Of a stretch of DNA of 52,605 nucleotides, positions 40,202-48,586 are shown in pieces. The notes under the pieces are model-generated. The model did not search any database. It was not told the DNA's origin and saw only the letters and a list, made by a program, of their open reading frames with translations. Source of the stretch: Enterobacteriaceae bacterium (GTDB taxonomy: Bacteria > Pseudomonadota > Gammaproteobacteria > Enterobacterales > Enterobacteriaceae); assembly GCA_031261005.1 (NCBI GenBank), contig JAISKF010000053.1, positions 1 through 52,605 of the forward strand. The letters are read 5' to 3'. The number at the start of each line of letters is the position of its first letter. The first letter of the stretch is position 1. Made by a program: the position numbers and the translations under genes.

Positions 40202-40953
40202 ATGAGCCGACTCTAAACATCGAAAGACTGGAATATGGCTATTTGCAGCCGCTTTATCAGCCATTGAATTTTACCTGTCAGCGCGGTGAAGTTATCGCTA
40301 TTTTGGGCGCGAACGGAGCAGGGAAAACTACGTTATTACATACGCTGCTAGGTATTCAGCCTGCAATACGCGGGCAGATTGTGCGACACAGCTCGTTGGG
40401 TTTTGTTCCTCAGATATTTACGCCGCCAGACTATCAGGTGATCGATATTGTTTTAATGGGCAGAGCGCAGAATATCGGCTTGCTGAATATGCCGTCAAAA
40501 CATGATGAGCAGATCGCGTTAGCCGCATTGACAACACTCAAGATTGATCATTTAGCAGGGCGTGATTTTAACTCATTATCCGGCGGTCAACGCCAGTTGG
40601 TGCTGATCGCTCGTGCGCTGGCAATGCAGTGCCAAACGCTGATATTAGATGAGCCGACATCGGCGCTGGATATTCATAATCAAAATGAAGTGCTGAAATT
40701 GATACGCCAGCTTGCTGATCAACAAAATATTAGTGTGATTTTTTCTACGCATGATCCGCTTCACGCCTTGTTGGTTGCCGATCGTACACTGTTATTAATG
40801 CCGGAACAGCGCTGGTTATATGGTGACAGCCATCAGGTATTGAGTGAAAACAATTTGCTGGCAACTTATGGTGTGGTGTTTAAATCGGTGGAAGTGGCGA
40901 AACAACAAATATTAGTGCCGCTATTTGACATCACTCAGGAAACTTCATTATGA
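40198..40953 (+). CDS. Class II ABC importer ATPase (MolC/BtuD-like)
   Basis: 251 residues. Walker A GANGAGKTT near 36-44, Q-loop FVPQ, signature LSGGQRQLV, Walker B LILDEPTSALD, and H-loop STHDP. Lacks any extra domain. Overlaps genes on both sides by ATGA, indicating strict translational coupling within the four-gene operon. Energises the 39137 permease at the inner face of the membrane. Confidence 0.92.
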   Translation: MNEPTLNIERLEYGYLQPLYQPLNFTCQRGEVIAILGANGAGKTTLLHTLLGIQPAIRGQIVRHSSLGFVPQIFTPPDYQVIDIVLMGRAQNIGLLNMPSKHDEQIALAALTTLKIDHLAGRDFNSLSGGQRQLVLIARALAMQCQTLILDEPTSALDIHNQNEVLKLIRQLADQQNISVIFSTHDPLHALLVADRTLLLMPEQRWLYGDSHQVLSENNLLATYGVVFKSVEVAKQQILVPLFDITQETSL

Positions 40954-41687
40954 GCCAACTTTTGCGAGTATTCGCTGCCGGTAGCTTGCGCCGTGCATTT
41001 ACACCGTTACTTGCGGCGTTTAGCCGTCAAATGAATATTGAGATTGCTGTTGATTTCGCGCCAGCAGGAATATTGCGTCAGCGTATTGAGCAGGGCGAAT
41101 CCGTCGATTTGTTTGCTTCTGCCAATTCTCTGCACCCGCAAATGCTGCAACAGCAGGGATTAGCGCATGAAATTCGCCTGTTTGCTCATAACCGCTTGTG
41201 CCTGACTGTACGGGATCTACCGGAATGGGCGGATAAAAGTTGGTTGGATTGGTTACGCTGTCACGATTTTATTGTCGGAACATCAACACCTGAATGCGAT
41301 CCTGGTGGTGATTATGCCTGGCAACTATTTGATAATATTACGAGTCATTGTTCCGATTATCCCGATCTCGGTAATGAACTGAAACAGCGGGCAAAACCGT
41401 TGGTCGGCGGTATTAATAGTTTGGTTATTCCGGCTGGTGAACAAGCTGCTGCATGGCTGATTGCTAATCGCTTTGCCGATATGTTTATTGGTTATGCCAG
41501 TTATACCATTTATACAGAGCAACAGAACAATGGGTTAAGAGTGCTAACTATTCCTGAACCTTACAATGTTCGTGCTGATTACATGCTGGCAACATTTAGC
41601 CAAAACGGAGCATTATTAGCGGATTACATCTGTTCATTAGAGGGAAGAAGTTATTTACAGCAGAATGGATTTATTATTCCAGCCTGA
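40950..41687 (+). CDS. ModA-like oxyanion-binding protein without signal peptide
   Basis: 245 residues. Periplasmic-binding-protein type II fold of the ModA/SBP_bac_11 type: LLRVFAAGSLRRAF (the AA.SL ligand loop), FAPAGILRQRI, VDLFASAN, and FADMFIGYASYTIY near the C-terminus. Unlike ModA it starts directly at the fold; an in-frame TGA at 40926 and no start codon between it and ATG 40950 exclude a longer form. So the protein should be cytoplasmic. The same gene type ends the H. influenzae molABC locus. Possible roles: cytoplasmic molybdate buffer or sensor. Confidence 0.82.
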   Translation: MSQLLRVFAAGSLRRAFTPLLAAFSRQMNIEIAVDFAPAGILRQRIEQGESVDLFASANSLHPQMLQQQGLAHEIRLFAHNRLCLTVRDLPEWADKSWLDWLRCHDFIVGTSTPECDPGGDYAWQLFDNITSHCSDYPDLGNELKQRAKPLVGGINSLVIPAGEQAAAWLIANRFADMFIGYASYTIYTEQQNNGLRVLTIPEPYNVRADYMLATFSQNGALLADYICSLEGRSYLQQNGFIIPA

Positions 41688-41708
41688 TAAAGCAAGCTCT
41701 CAGGCTGG
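41679..41708. other. Hairpin between convergent ABC operon and fnr
   Basis: The 8-bp arms CCAGCCTG/CAGGCTGG enclose 14 bases and overlap the last codons of the ModA-like gene. There is no T-run, so it is at most a weak terminator. Confidence 0.4.
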
Positions 41709-41721
41709 AACAAGGAGATAT

Positions 41722-42480
41722 TTAAAGTTCAACCGGATTTTGATGCTGACCAGCGAGATCTGCCAGTGTATCAAGATCTTGAATGGTGATGTATTTCCCT
41801 TTCACACTCAAAATTTCGCTTTTCTGGAAACGACCTAACAATCGGCTGATGGTTTCTACCGTGAGACCTAAATAATTGCCAATATCACCGCGCGTCATAG
41901 TGAGACGGAATTCTCTTGGTGAGAAACCGCGCTGGGAAAAACGGCGGGAAAGGTTATAGATAAATGCAGCAAGACGTTCTTCAGCATTTTTCTTCGATAG
42001 CAACAGGATCATTTCCTGATCGCATTTAATTTCACCGCTCATCAAGCGCATGATTTGCTGGCGCAAAGGCGGCATTTTGCCGGATAAATCATCTAACACC
42101 ACATACGGGATCTCACACACCATCGAGGTTTCCAGCGCTTGTGCAAAACTTGGGTGCATTTGCGAGCCGATTGCATCAAAGCCCACTAAATCACCAGCCA
42201 GATGGAAACCGGTAATTTGTTCATCACCTTGTTCAGTAATGGTGTAGCTTTTGATTGTGCCGGAGCGGATAGCGTAGAGCGATTTCAGCTCATCTCCCGC
42301 TTTAAATAGAGTCTGACCTTTTTGAATAGGCTTCTTACGCTCAATAATATTGTCGAGCTGATTCAGTTCATGCTCATTCAGCGTAAATGGGATACATAAC
42401 GGGCTGATACAACAATCCTGGCAGTGGATTGCACAACCACCTGATTGTATACGCCGAACTGATCGCTTTTCCGGAATCAT
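41722..42480 (-). CDS. fnr: Fumarate and nitrate reduction regulator FNR
   Basis: 252 residues (E. coli 250). Oxygen-sensing CRP-family activator. Cluster ligands C20, C23, C29 and C122 are all present, plus C16. Position 24, Ser in E. coli FNR, is Cys here (codons TGT TGT), and Gly153 next to dimer-interface D154 is also Cys. The effector domain, dimer helix ([18 protein letters not shown]) and DNA-recognition helix ([12 protein letters not shown], with E209/S212/R213 equivalents) are otherwise conserved. Controls anaerobic metabolism; likely represses itself through the box 23 bases upstream of its start. Confidence 0.97.
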   Translation of the reverse strand: MIPEKRSVRRIQSGGCAIHCQDCCISPLCIPFTLNEHELNQLDNIIERKKPIQKGQTLFKAGDELKSLYAIRSGTIKSYTITEQGDEQITGFHLAGDLVGFDAIGSQMHPSFAQALETSMVCEIPYVVLDDLSGKMPPLRQQIMRLMSGEIKCDQEMILLLSKKNAEERLAAFIYNLSRRFSQRGFSPREFRLTMTRGDIGNYLGLTVETISRLLGRFQKSEILSVKGKYITIQDLDTLADLAGQHQNPVEL

Positions 42481-42502
42481 AAGAATATAAACTCTACTTT
42501 AT

Positions 42503-42516
42503 TTGATATTTGTCAA
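42503..42516 (-). promoter_or_regulatory. FNR box in the fnr promoter
   Basis: TTGAT-ATTT-GTCAA matches the consensus TTGAT-N4-ATCAA at 9 of 10, 23 bases upstream of the fnr start codon. A site this close to the start is suited to repression, as in the negatively autoregulated E. coli fnr. Confidence 0.8.
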
Positions 42517-43011
42517 TTTTAACATTTTTTAACGCAATAGGTAAGGTTGTATACATTTAGGTTTTCATCTGTGTGACATATACAATGAAGAATAATATAA
42601 TTAATTGTTTTATTTAATGTTATATATGTATCTACTTCATAATGAGATGTAAAACAAATACAGTTTTGATTATTTTTTATCCAAAAAACTAAAGTAAAGG
42701 TTAAAAAAAGAGAATAAACGGAGGTTTTTCCTGCAAATAGAAAAAATAGGGACGATAGATACCGAATGACTCATTTTTTTGTGATTAAATTTCATGTTTT
42801 TTTAACAAAATAAACGATTCTTAACAAAAAATGCGGTTATTGCTATGTATAAACGTTTCACTGGTAAGTTTAACAGGTAGTCAGTTATAAAAACCTTACT
42901 AAAAATATGGTATTAGATAAAAAGCCATTTTTGCTAAACGGTGGTTAAGCACTTAGAGGCAGCTAAAGTGATGTTCTTCCACGTAATATTTCTAATTTAT
43001 CGCCAAATTCA

Positions 43012-43030
43012 GATAATAATAATTAAAAAT
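43012..43030 (+). promoter_or_regulatory. Candidate Fur box upstream of the iron operon
   Basis: GATAATAATAATTAAAAAT agrees with the 19-bp Fur consensus at 13 of 19, with the left two hexamers nearly perfect. It lies 165 bases before the FTR1 start. In so AT-rich a region the match is suggestive only. Confidence 0.4.
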
Positions 43031-43176
43031 CAATATAAATAGAATTTAAATCTATTTTTGTCTGGTCAGCAGAGTTATTCCTCCATTCTCGATAGTTTGA
43101 TTAAGATCAGGTTAACTGTTTTCTTTTATTCCGTATAATGAGAATAAATATCACTTTAAGAATAGTTCTTGAAAAC

Positions 43177-45099
43177 ATGCGTATCATCAAACAGATTTTT
43201 GTCTTGTGTCTTGGATTGTTTTTATTAAGCAGCGCAGCAACCGCTACGACTAACTATAAGCAACTGACGGATAATATTAAGCAGCGTCTCGATAAAACTG
43301 CTCAGCTTTACCAACAGCAACAGATCCCTGATGCGCGTACAGAAGTACAGATGGCATATTTTGAAGTGTTTGAGAATCTGGAAGGACCGATCCGCATTAA
43401 TATCTCGGCACAGAAAAGTTACCAGATGGAAGCGGCATTCGGCGAAATTCGTAAAATGATCGGCGATGGCAAACCCGTGTCAGAAGTGACAGCGCGAATC
43501 AACTGGCTGAAAAGCGAGTTAGACAGTGTGGTTCCGGTGCTGGCTGATGGTCACAAGCTAACCGCAGAGCAGCAGCATGGCACTTACGATAATAAAGAAA
43601 TCGCACCTTACTGGCAGCAAAGTTTTAAAGTGCTTGATGATTTGTTGGCAGAAGCGGTAACTTCTTATCAAAATCAGCAATATGCCGAAGCGCGCCGTTT
43701 AGTACAACAAGCGCAATATGATGGTTATAAAAACTCCGAAATGGAAATTTCGGTACGTCAAAATCGTTCCTCTCAAGAAGCGGGCGACATCAATAAGCAA
43801 TTCTCACAGTTAATCACTCTCAGCGGTGAACCGGATCAAATGAGTGAGATCAGTTACCGTGTCACAACATTATTGCAAGATCTGGAGGATTTATTACCAG
43901 GCTTGCCAACCACGCGTGAAGAGCAACAAGCCGTTGCTGTAACAGAAGAGAACGCGAGTGCTGATAGCACGCCCGATGCCGACTGGCAGAAAGTCGTAAA
44001 AGATATTGATAGCGCAATAAATGCCGCCATTGAGCAGTATCGTTCCGGTGACGATAAAGGCGCAATGATGGCAGTGCAAGATGCGTATTTTGATCTGTTT
44101 GAAGCTACGGGCATGGAGAATAAAATCGGTTCTCGTGATTCCGCATTCAAAACGCAGATTGAAAGTTACTTTACGCGCATGGTCAGCCAGATTAAGGCTG
44201 GGCAGCCGGTTGAAGCGGTGCAAGGTCAGGCACAATCATTACAGCAAGATTTAGCCAGCGCGGTAGAAATTCTCGGTAGCGGCGAGCAAACCAGTTGGAG
44301 TTTGTTGTTGTATAGCCTGCTGATTATTGTCCGTGAGGGACTGGAAGCATTGTTAATTGTTGCTGCGATCGTGGCGTATCTGGTGAAAAATAATCATCAG
44401 GATAAATTACCGCTGATTCGCCAGTCCGTGTATGTCGCGTTATTAGCCAGCGTCGTCACTGCGGTGATCTTCCAATGGTTGTTCGCCAGCTCCGGTGCAA
44501 GCCGTGAGCTGTTAGAGGGCTTCACCATGCTGATCGCGGTAGTGATGTTGTTCTCCATGAGTTACTGGCTACTATCGAAAGTTGAAGCGCAGCACTGGAA
44601 AGCCTATTTAGAGGGCAAAATCTCTCATTCATTAAGTACCGGTTCTGTCGTTGGTTTATGGTTGACGAGCTTTTTGGCGGTTTACCGTGAGGGCGCAGAA
44701 ACCGTACTGTTCTACTTTGCGTTGCTGGGGGATTCCTCCTCCGTCAGCGGTCATATCTCTATTCTGGCGGGTTTCCTGATTGGTTGTGTAATTTTACTGA
44801 TCGCCTATCTGATAATGCGTTTAAGTGTCGTGAAGTTACCGCTAAAACCATTCTTTATGTTCACCGGTTGCTTTATGTATCTGATGGCGTTTGTGTTCGC
44901 CGGTAAAGGTGTTCTGGAATTAATTGAAGGGAAATTGTTTGAGCCAACGCTGTTATCAGGCGTACCTGAAGTTACGTGGTTAGGCATTTATCCTTACATT
45001 GAGACGTTATTACCGCAAGTTGTGCTGGTTATTGCTGCACTGATTGCGCTGTGGGTAATGAAAAAAAGTTCGGCTGCTGAAAGCAGCCAACGAAAATAG
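43177..45099 (+). CDS. fetM: FTR1-family iron permease with periplasmic repeat domain (FetM-like)
   Basis: 640 residues. Signal peptide to about residue 24 (SSAATA). A periplasmic helical region of about 360 residues holds three related modules beginning near 45, 163 and 288, each with an A...V..A.(Y/F)D..E pattern. Then seven membrane helices carry the two iron-binding REGLE motifs, REGLE at 386-390 and REGAE at 504-508. First gene of an operon like Yersinia/E. coli FetMP and Campylobacter p19: permease, P19, DUF2318 protein, two permeases, ATPase, thioredoxin. Start ATG 43177 chosen for the signal peptide; the frame opens at 43138. Confidence 0.9.
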   Translation: MRIIKQIFVLCLGLFLLSSAATATTNYKQLTDNIKQRLDKTAQLYQQQQIPDARTEVQMAYFEVFENLEGPIRINISAQKSYQMEAAFGEIRKMIGDGKPVSEVTARINWLKSELDSVVPVLADGHKLTAEQQHGTYDNKEIAPYWQQSFKVLDDLLAEAVTSYQNQQYAEARRLVQQAQYDGYKNSEMEISVRQNRSSQEAGDINKQFSQLITLSGEPDQMSEISYRVTTLLQDLEDLLPGLPTTREEQQAVAVTEENASADSTPDADWQKVVKDIDSAINAAIEQYRSGDDKGAMMAVQDAYFDLFEATGMENKIGSRDSAFKTQIESYFTRMVSQIKAGQPVEAVQGQAQSLQQDLASAVEILGSGEQTSWSLLLYSLLIIVREGLEALLIVAAIVAYLVKNNHQDKLPLIRQSVYVALLASVVTAVIFQWLFASSGASRELLEGFTMLIAVVMLFSMSYWLLSKVEAQHWKAYLEGKISHSLSTGSVVGLWLTSFLAVYREGAETVLFYFALLGDSSSVSGHISILAGFLIGCVILLIAYLIMRLSVVKLPLKPFFMFTGCFMYLMAFVFAGKGVLELIEGKLFEPTLLSGVPEVTWLGIYPYIETLLPQVVLVIAALIALWVMKKSSAAESSQRK

Positions 45100-45206
45100 C
45101 AGGAAGCATAGAGCATGTCCTTAAGATAGTCGTTTTGAAGTTTGTGATTAAAGCTGCACAACGTAGTGATAATTTAACTAATGAAAATTTAAGAGGATAG
45201 AACAAG

Positions 45207-45734
45207 ATGGCAATGAATAAGATGTTAGTAACGGGTGCTTTTATCGCTGGTATTTGTACTGCACCGGCTGCATTTGCATTCAAAGAGTATCCGGCTGGTG
45301 AACCTGTCACCATGAATGAGCTGGAAATTGCGGCGGTATATCTACAGCCAATTGATATGGAACCTCGCGGAATGGGTTTGCCTGCGGCTAAAACGGATAT
45401 TCACTTAGAAGCGGATATTCATGCGGTTGAAGGCAATAAAAACGGCTTTGGTGCTGGCGAATGGATGCCGTACCTGACTATCTCTTATACGCTGACCAAT
45501 ACAGATACGGGTGAGAAACAAGAAGGTACGTTCATGCCAATGGTAGCGAGTGATGGTCCTCATTACGGTGCTAATATCAAAATGATGGGTGTGGGTAACT
45601 ACAAAGTGGTTTATCACATCGAGCCGCCATCAAAAGCAGGCTTACACCGTCATACCGATGCTGATACCGGTGTTGGTCGCTGGTGGAAACCGTTTGATGT
45701 CAATTTTGATTTCAAATATGTTGGTTTGAACTAA
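45207..45734 (+). CDS. fetP: Periplasmic iron/copper-binding protein P19 (FetP/Tpd)
   Basis: 175 residues with signal peptide cleaved after AAFA (about 24). Mature cupredoxin-like fold of the P19 family: EPVTMNELEIAAVYLQPIDMEP, DIHLEADIHAVEGNKNGFG.GEWMPYL.ISY.L, GPHYGANIKM, and HRHTDADTGVGRWWKPF. The Met and His residues in these blocks are the metal ligands of P19 (Cu2+ site and iron site). Works with the FTR1 permease in ferrous/ferric iron uptake. RBS AGAGGATAG. Confidence 0.94.
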   Translation: MAMNKMLVTGAFIAGICTAPAAFAFKEYPAGEPVTMNELEIAAVYLQPIDMEPRGMGLPAAKTDIHLEADIHAVEGNKNGFGAGEWMPYLTISYTLTNTDTGEKQEGTFMPMVASDGPHYGANIKMMGVGNYKVVYHIEPPSKAGLHRHTDADTGVGRWWKPFDVNFDFKYVGLN

Positions 45735-45747
45735 GTAGATATGACTG

Positions 45748-45775
45748 CAAGCGAGTATGTAAAAATACTCGCTTG
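45748..45775. other. 11-bp perfect hairpin between P19 and the DUF2318 gene
   Basis: CAAGCGAGTAT/ATACTCGCTTG with a 6-base loop, 13 bases after the P19 stop. No T-tract, so it is probably a processing or stability element that sets P19 mRNA apart from the downstream genes rather than a terminator. Confidence 0.6.
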
Positions 45776-45911
45776 AACATTTCCTCAATACTTCCTTTTT
45801 TATACACAAATTTTATACAAAATCTGTTAATAAATTATCGCAAATAATTATCAATACAAATCTTACCGCTTACGCTAACATTACCAACTTGTTGAAAGCG
45901 GGGTACTCTTG

Positions 45912-47297
45912 ATGATGAGTTATTTTTTAGTTTCTGTTCTGCAATCGTTTTTACCGGTTTCTTTGCTGATTGGCTTGAACTGGACTGTACGCAAAACACC
46001 TAAAGTTCGCCCACTAGTGCTATTAAGTTTGTTGGGATTTTTTGCCGGTACAGCAACGGGAATTAATTTACCGGCTTCGCAACAAGGCATCTTGCTGATT
46101 ACTATCCTGCAACTCATTGTTATTGTGTTATTCCTGTTAAGTCAGACTCACTCTTCTTTACGCTCTTGCCGCATAGGTTATATCTGGCAACTGTTGCTGG
46201 TTTTTATCGCTGCTTTACGTTGGGGGCAGACGCCAAATCTTAGTGCGATTACGGCAACTAACGTCATAAATACTGATCTGCTGTTAAATGTGACGGCAGT
46301 GGCTATTGGTTTAATTATTGTTGTATTTGCAGCGGCACTTATTGCTATTTGTATCCGTCAGTTAGGTTATCTGCGGTGGTTGCTGCTAATTATTTTTTCA
46401 TTGGTATTGCTGGCACCATTGTCCGGCGAGTTGATGCTGGTATTGATGAAACTGCAAGTGATCGAACTCACTAAATATCTGTTGAGTTATGTGGCAAAAG
46501 TGACCAATGCACATAGCCTGATTAACTATCTTTGTGCCGCTATTCTGCTATTGATTGCTTTGGTTTATCTGCTCAATGTGATGTTGCCGCGCCGCCGTGC
46601 TGCCAGTGAGGAATCGGCAGCAACAGAACATCGTAAATCCATTGCCCATTATCGTGATGCACGTCGAGCACTGCTGATTATCACGGTGCTTGCAATATTA
46701 ATCGGCGCAGCGCAATGGTATTGGGATCAAGTCGCTTCGCAGCCGCCGCGCTTGTCAGAAGCCTTGCCAGTAACACTGCAAAACGATGGCTTAGTCCATA
46801 TTCCATTAGAACAAGTGAAAGATGGCAAATTGCATCGTTTTGTCTGGATTGCAGACGACGGTAAAGCCGTGCGATTTTTCGTCATTAATCGTTATCCTGA
46901 CAAACTTCGTTTGGGCGTGGTGTTTGATGCTTGTTTGCTATGCGGCGATCAGGGCTATGTGATGGAAGGTAATCAGGTGATTTGCGTTGCCTGCGATGTG
47001 CGTATTTTTATTCCATCGATCGGTAAAGCGGGCGGTTGTAACCCTGTGCCAATTGATGAATGGAATATGACTAATACCGATCTGACTATTAGTAAAAAAT
47101 CGCTGGAAACCGGTCTGAATTATTTCAGCACCATTGTGACGCTGCAAGTGACCGATCCGGTTGATGGCAGTAAATTGACTAATACCAAAGCGGAATATCA
47201 CTATAATTTTGCAGGTAAAACTTACTTCTTCTCTAAAGCAGCGAACTTTGAAGCGTTTCGTGATGAGCCTGAGAAATATGTCAAGGAGGCGCAATAA
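45912..47297 (+). CDS. DUF2318 (Fe-S membrane) protein of the FetMP operon
   Basis: 461 residues from ATG 45912. Six or seven membrane helices in residues 1-225, another at about 252-272, then a periplasmic DUF2318 domain with a CLLC...CVAC...GGC cysteine set (near 341-376) expected to bind a metal or cluster. The last ~45 residues form a YHS-like module (DPVDG, Y.GKTYFF, F..EPEKYV) in which all the usual cysteines are replaced. Equivalent to Campylobacter Cj1660. Probably an electron-transfer or metal-handling partner of P19; role unproven. Confidence 0.88.
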   Translation: MMSYFLVSVLQSFLPVSLLIGLNWTVRKTPKVRPLVLLSLLGFFAGTATGINLPASQQGILLITILQLIVIVLFLLSQTHSSLRSCRIGYIWQLLLVFIAALRWGQTPNLSAITATNVINTDLLLNVTAVAIGLIIVVFAAALIAICIRQLGYLRWLLLIIFSLVLLAPLSGELMLVLMKLQVIELTKYLLSYVAKVTNAHSLINYLCAAILLLIALVYLLNVMLPRRRAASEESAATEHRKSIAHYRDARRALLIITVLAILIGAAQWYWDQVASQPPRLSEALPVTLQNDGLVHIPLEQVKDGKLHRFVWIADDGKAVRFFVINRYPDKLRLGVVFDACLLCGDQGYVMEGNQVICVACDVRIFIPSIGKAGGCNPVPIDEWNMTNTDLTISKKSLETGLNYFSTIVTLQVTDPVDGSKLTNTKAEYHYNFAGKTYFFSKAANFEAFRDEPEKYVKEAQ

Positions 47298-47299
47298 TT

Positions 47300-48586
47300 A
47301 TGCTGTGGATTATGTTGCGCCAATCGTGGGCGCGCAATATTCGTAAAAAATCATTGGCGGTGATTACTATTTTCCTTGCTGCCGGATTAGTTTCCGCGCT
47401 ACTTGCTGTCTCGATTGATATTGGCGATAAAATGGCGCGGGAAATGAAATCTTACGGCGCGAATATCTTAATTGAGCCAGCCGGACAAGCCACGCTGCCC
47501 TCACTGTTTGGCGAGAAAAATAATCCTCTGGCTGGGCAAGATTTTCTTGATGAAGCCGAACTTCCTAATATTAAAGATATTTTTTGGCGTAACAATATTA
47601 TGGGATTTGCACCGTTACTTAGCGGTGACGTTACGGTTAACAAAGGCAAAGACACTATCCCTGTCTTGGGGACTTTCTTTGACCAGAAAGTTAATGTACC
47701 GGACGAAGAGAATTATCAAACCGGTCAGAAGATTATTAGTACCTATTGGAAAGTGACCGGTGAATGGCCAGATGAAACAGGGCAACAGAATCAAGCGCTG
47801 GTTGGTCAGCAATTAGCGCAGCAAACAGGCTGGAAAGTCGGCGATAAAATTAGTTTGCACGGTACGAAAGCGGATCTTGATGTCACTATCAGCGGCATTT
47901 TGGCAAGCGGCGGTGATGAAGAGCAGCAATTAGTGATGCCATTGGCGCAAGTTCAAACACTGCTCGGTTTACAGGGTAAAGTTCAGGCGATCCGCGTTTC
48001 CGCATTAACCGTACCGGAAAATGAATTATCACGCAAAGCAAGAGCTGATTTGGAGTCGTTGAATGCAGAAGAGTACGACTTATGGTATTGCACCGCGTAT
48101 GTCTCTTCGATCGCACATCAACTGGAAGAGGCAATTTCTGGCTCTGGTGTGCGCCCCATCTGGCAAGTTGCGGCGTCAGAAGGCATCGTTATCGAAAAAA
48201 TACAATTATTACTGGTTGTGGTGACGTTAGCCGCGCTGCTGGCATCAGCAATGGGTATCGCTTCGCTGATGACCAGTAACATTATGGAACGCACCAGAGA
48301 AATCGGCTTGATGAAAGCGCTTGGTGCGCGTCAGTGGCAAATTATGCTGCTGTTTTATCTGGAAGCGGCTATCAGCGGTATTATTGGCGGATTACTTGGC
48401 TGTATCGCTGGTTGGGGGTTAGCTAAAGCGATTGGCTTGATGCTATTCGGCGCGCCGTTAAGTTTTGCCTGGATCGTGGTACCGTGTGTGCTGGTGCTTT
48501 CCGTATTGATTGCGTTGGTCGGGACGTGGTTTCCTGCCCGGCGCATTGCTTATTTGTATCCGGTGGAGGTGCTGTATGGGCGCTAA
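47300..48586 (+). CDS. FtsX/MacB-type ABC permease 1 of the iron operon
   Basis: 428 residues. One N-terminal membrane helix (about 16-38), a large periplasmic MacB-like core domain (about 45-285), then three C-terminal helices with the FtsX motif RTREIGLMKALGARQWQI between the first two. A start two bases after the previous stop and RBS AAGGAGG show coupling. Equivalent to Campylobacter Cj1661. Pairs with the next gene; such transporters usually work on periplasmic substrates rather than importing them. Confidence 0.88.
   Translation: MLWIMLRQSWARNIRKKSLAVITIFLAAGLVSALLAVSIDIGDKMAREMKSYGANILIEPAGQATLPSLFGEKNNPLAGQDFLDEAELPNIKDIFWRNNIMGFAPLLSGDVTVNKGKDTIPVLGTFFDQKVNVPDEENYQTGQKIISTYWKVTGEWPDETGQQNQALVGQQLAQQTGWKVGDKISLHGTKADLDVTISGILASGGDEEQQLVMPLAQVQTLLGLQGKVQAIRVSALTVPENELSRKARADLESLNAEEYDLWYCTAYVSSIAHQLEEAISGSGVRPIWQVAASEGIVIEKIQLLLVVVTLAALLASAMGIASLMTSNIMERTREIGLMKALGARQWQIMLLFYLEAAISGIIGGLLGCIAGWGLAKAIGLMLFGAPLSFAWIVVPCVLVLSVLIALVGTWFPARRIAYLYPVEVLYGR

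Larger units (their letters stand above)
42481..43176. other. Long AT-rich gap between fnr and the iron operon
   Basis: About 700 bp divergent promoter region. It holds the fnr FNR box (42503-42516) and a candidate Fur box at 43012-43030 (see separate entries). I see no ORF, RNA gene or recognisable repeat copy in the remaining ~450 bp. Confidence 0.5.

Noticed and set aside
43854..44235. Three overlapping minus-strand frames opposite the FTR1 gene
   Set aside because: The sense frame encodes a clear FTR1 permease; antisense frames show no recognisable protein.
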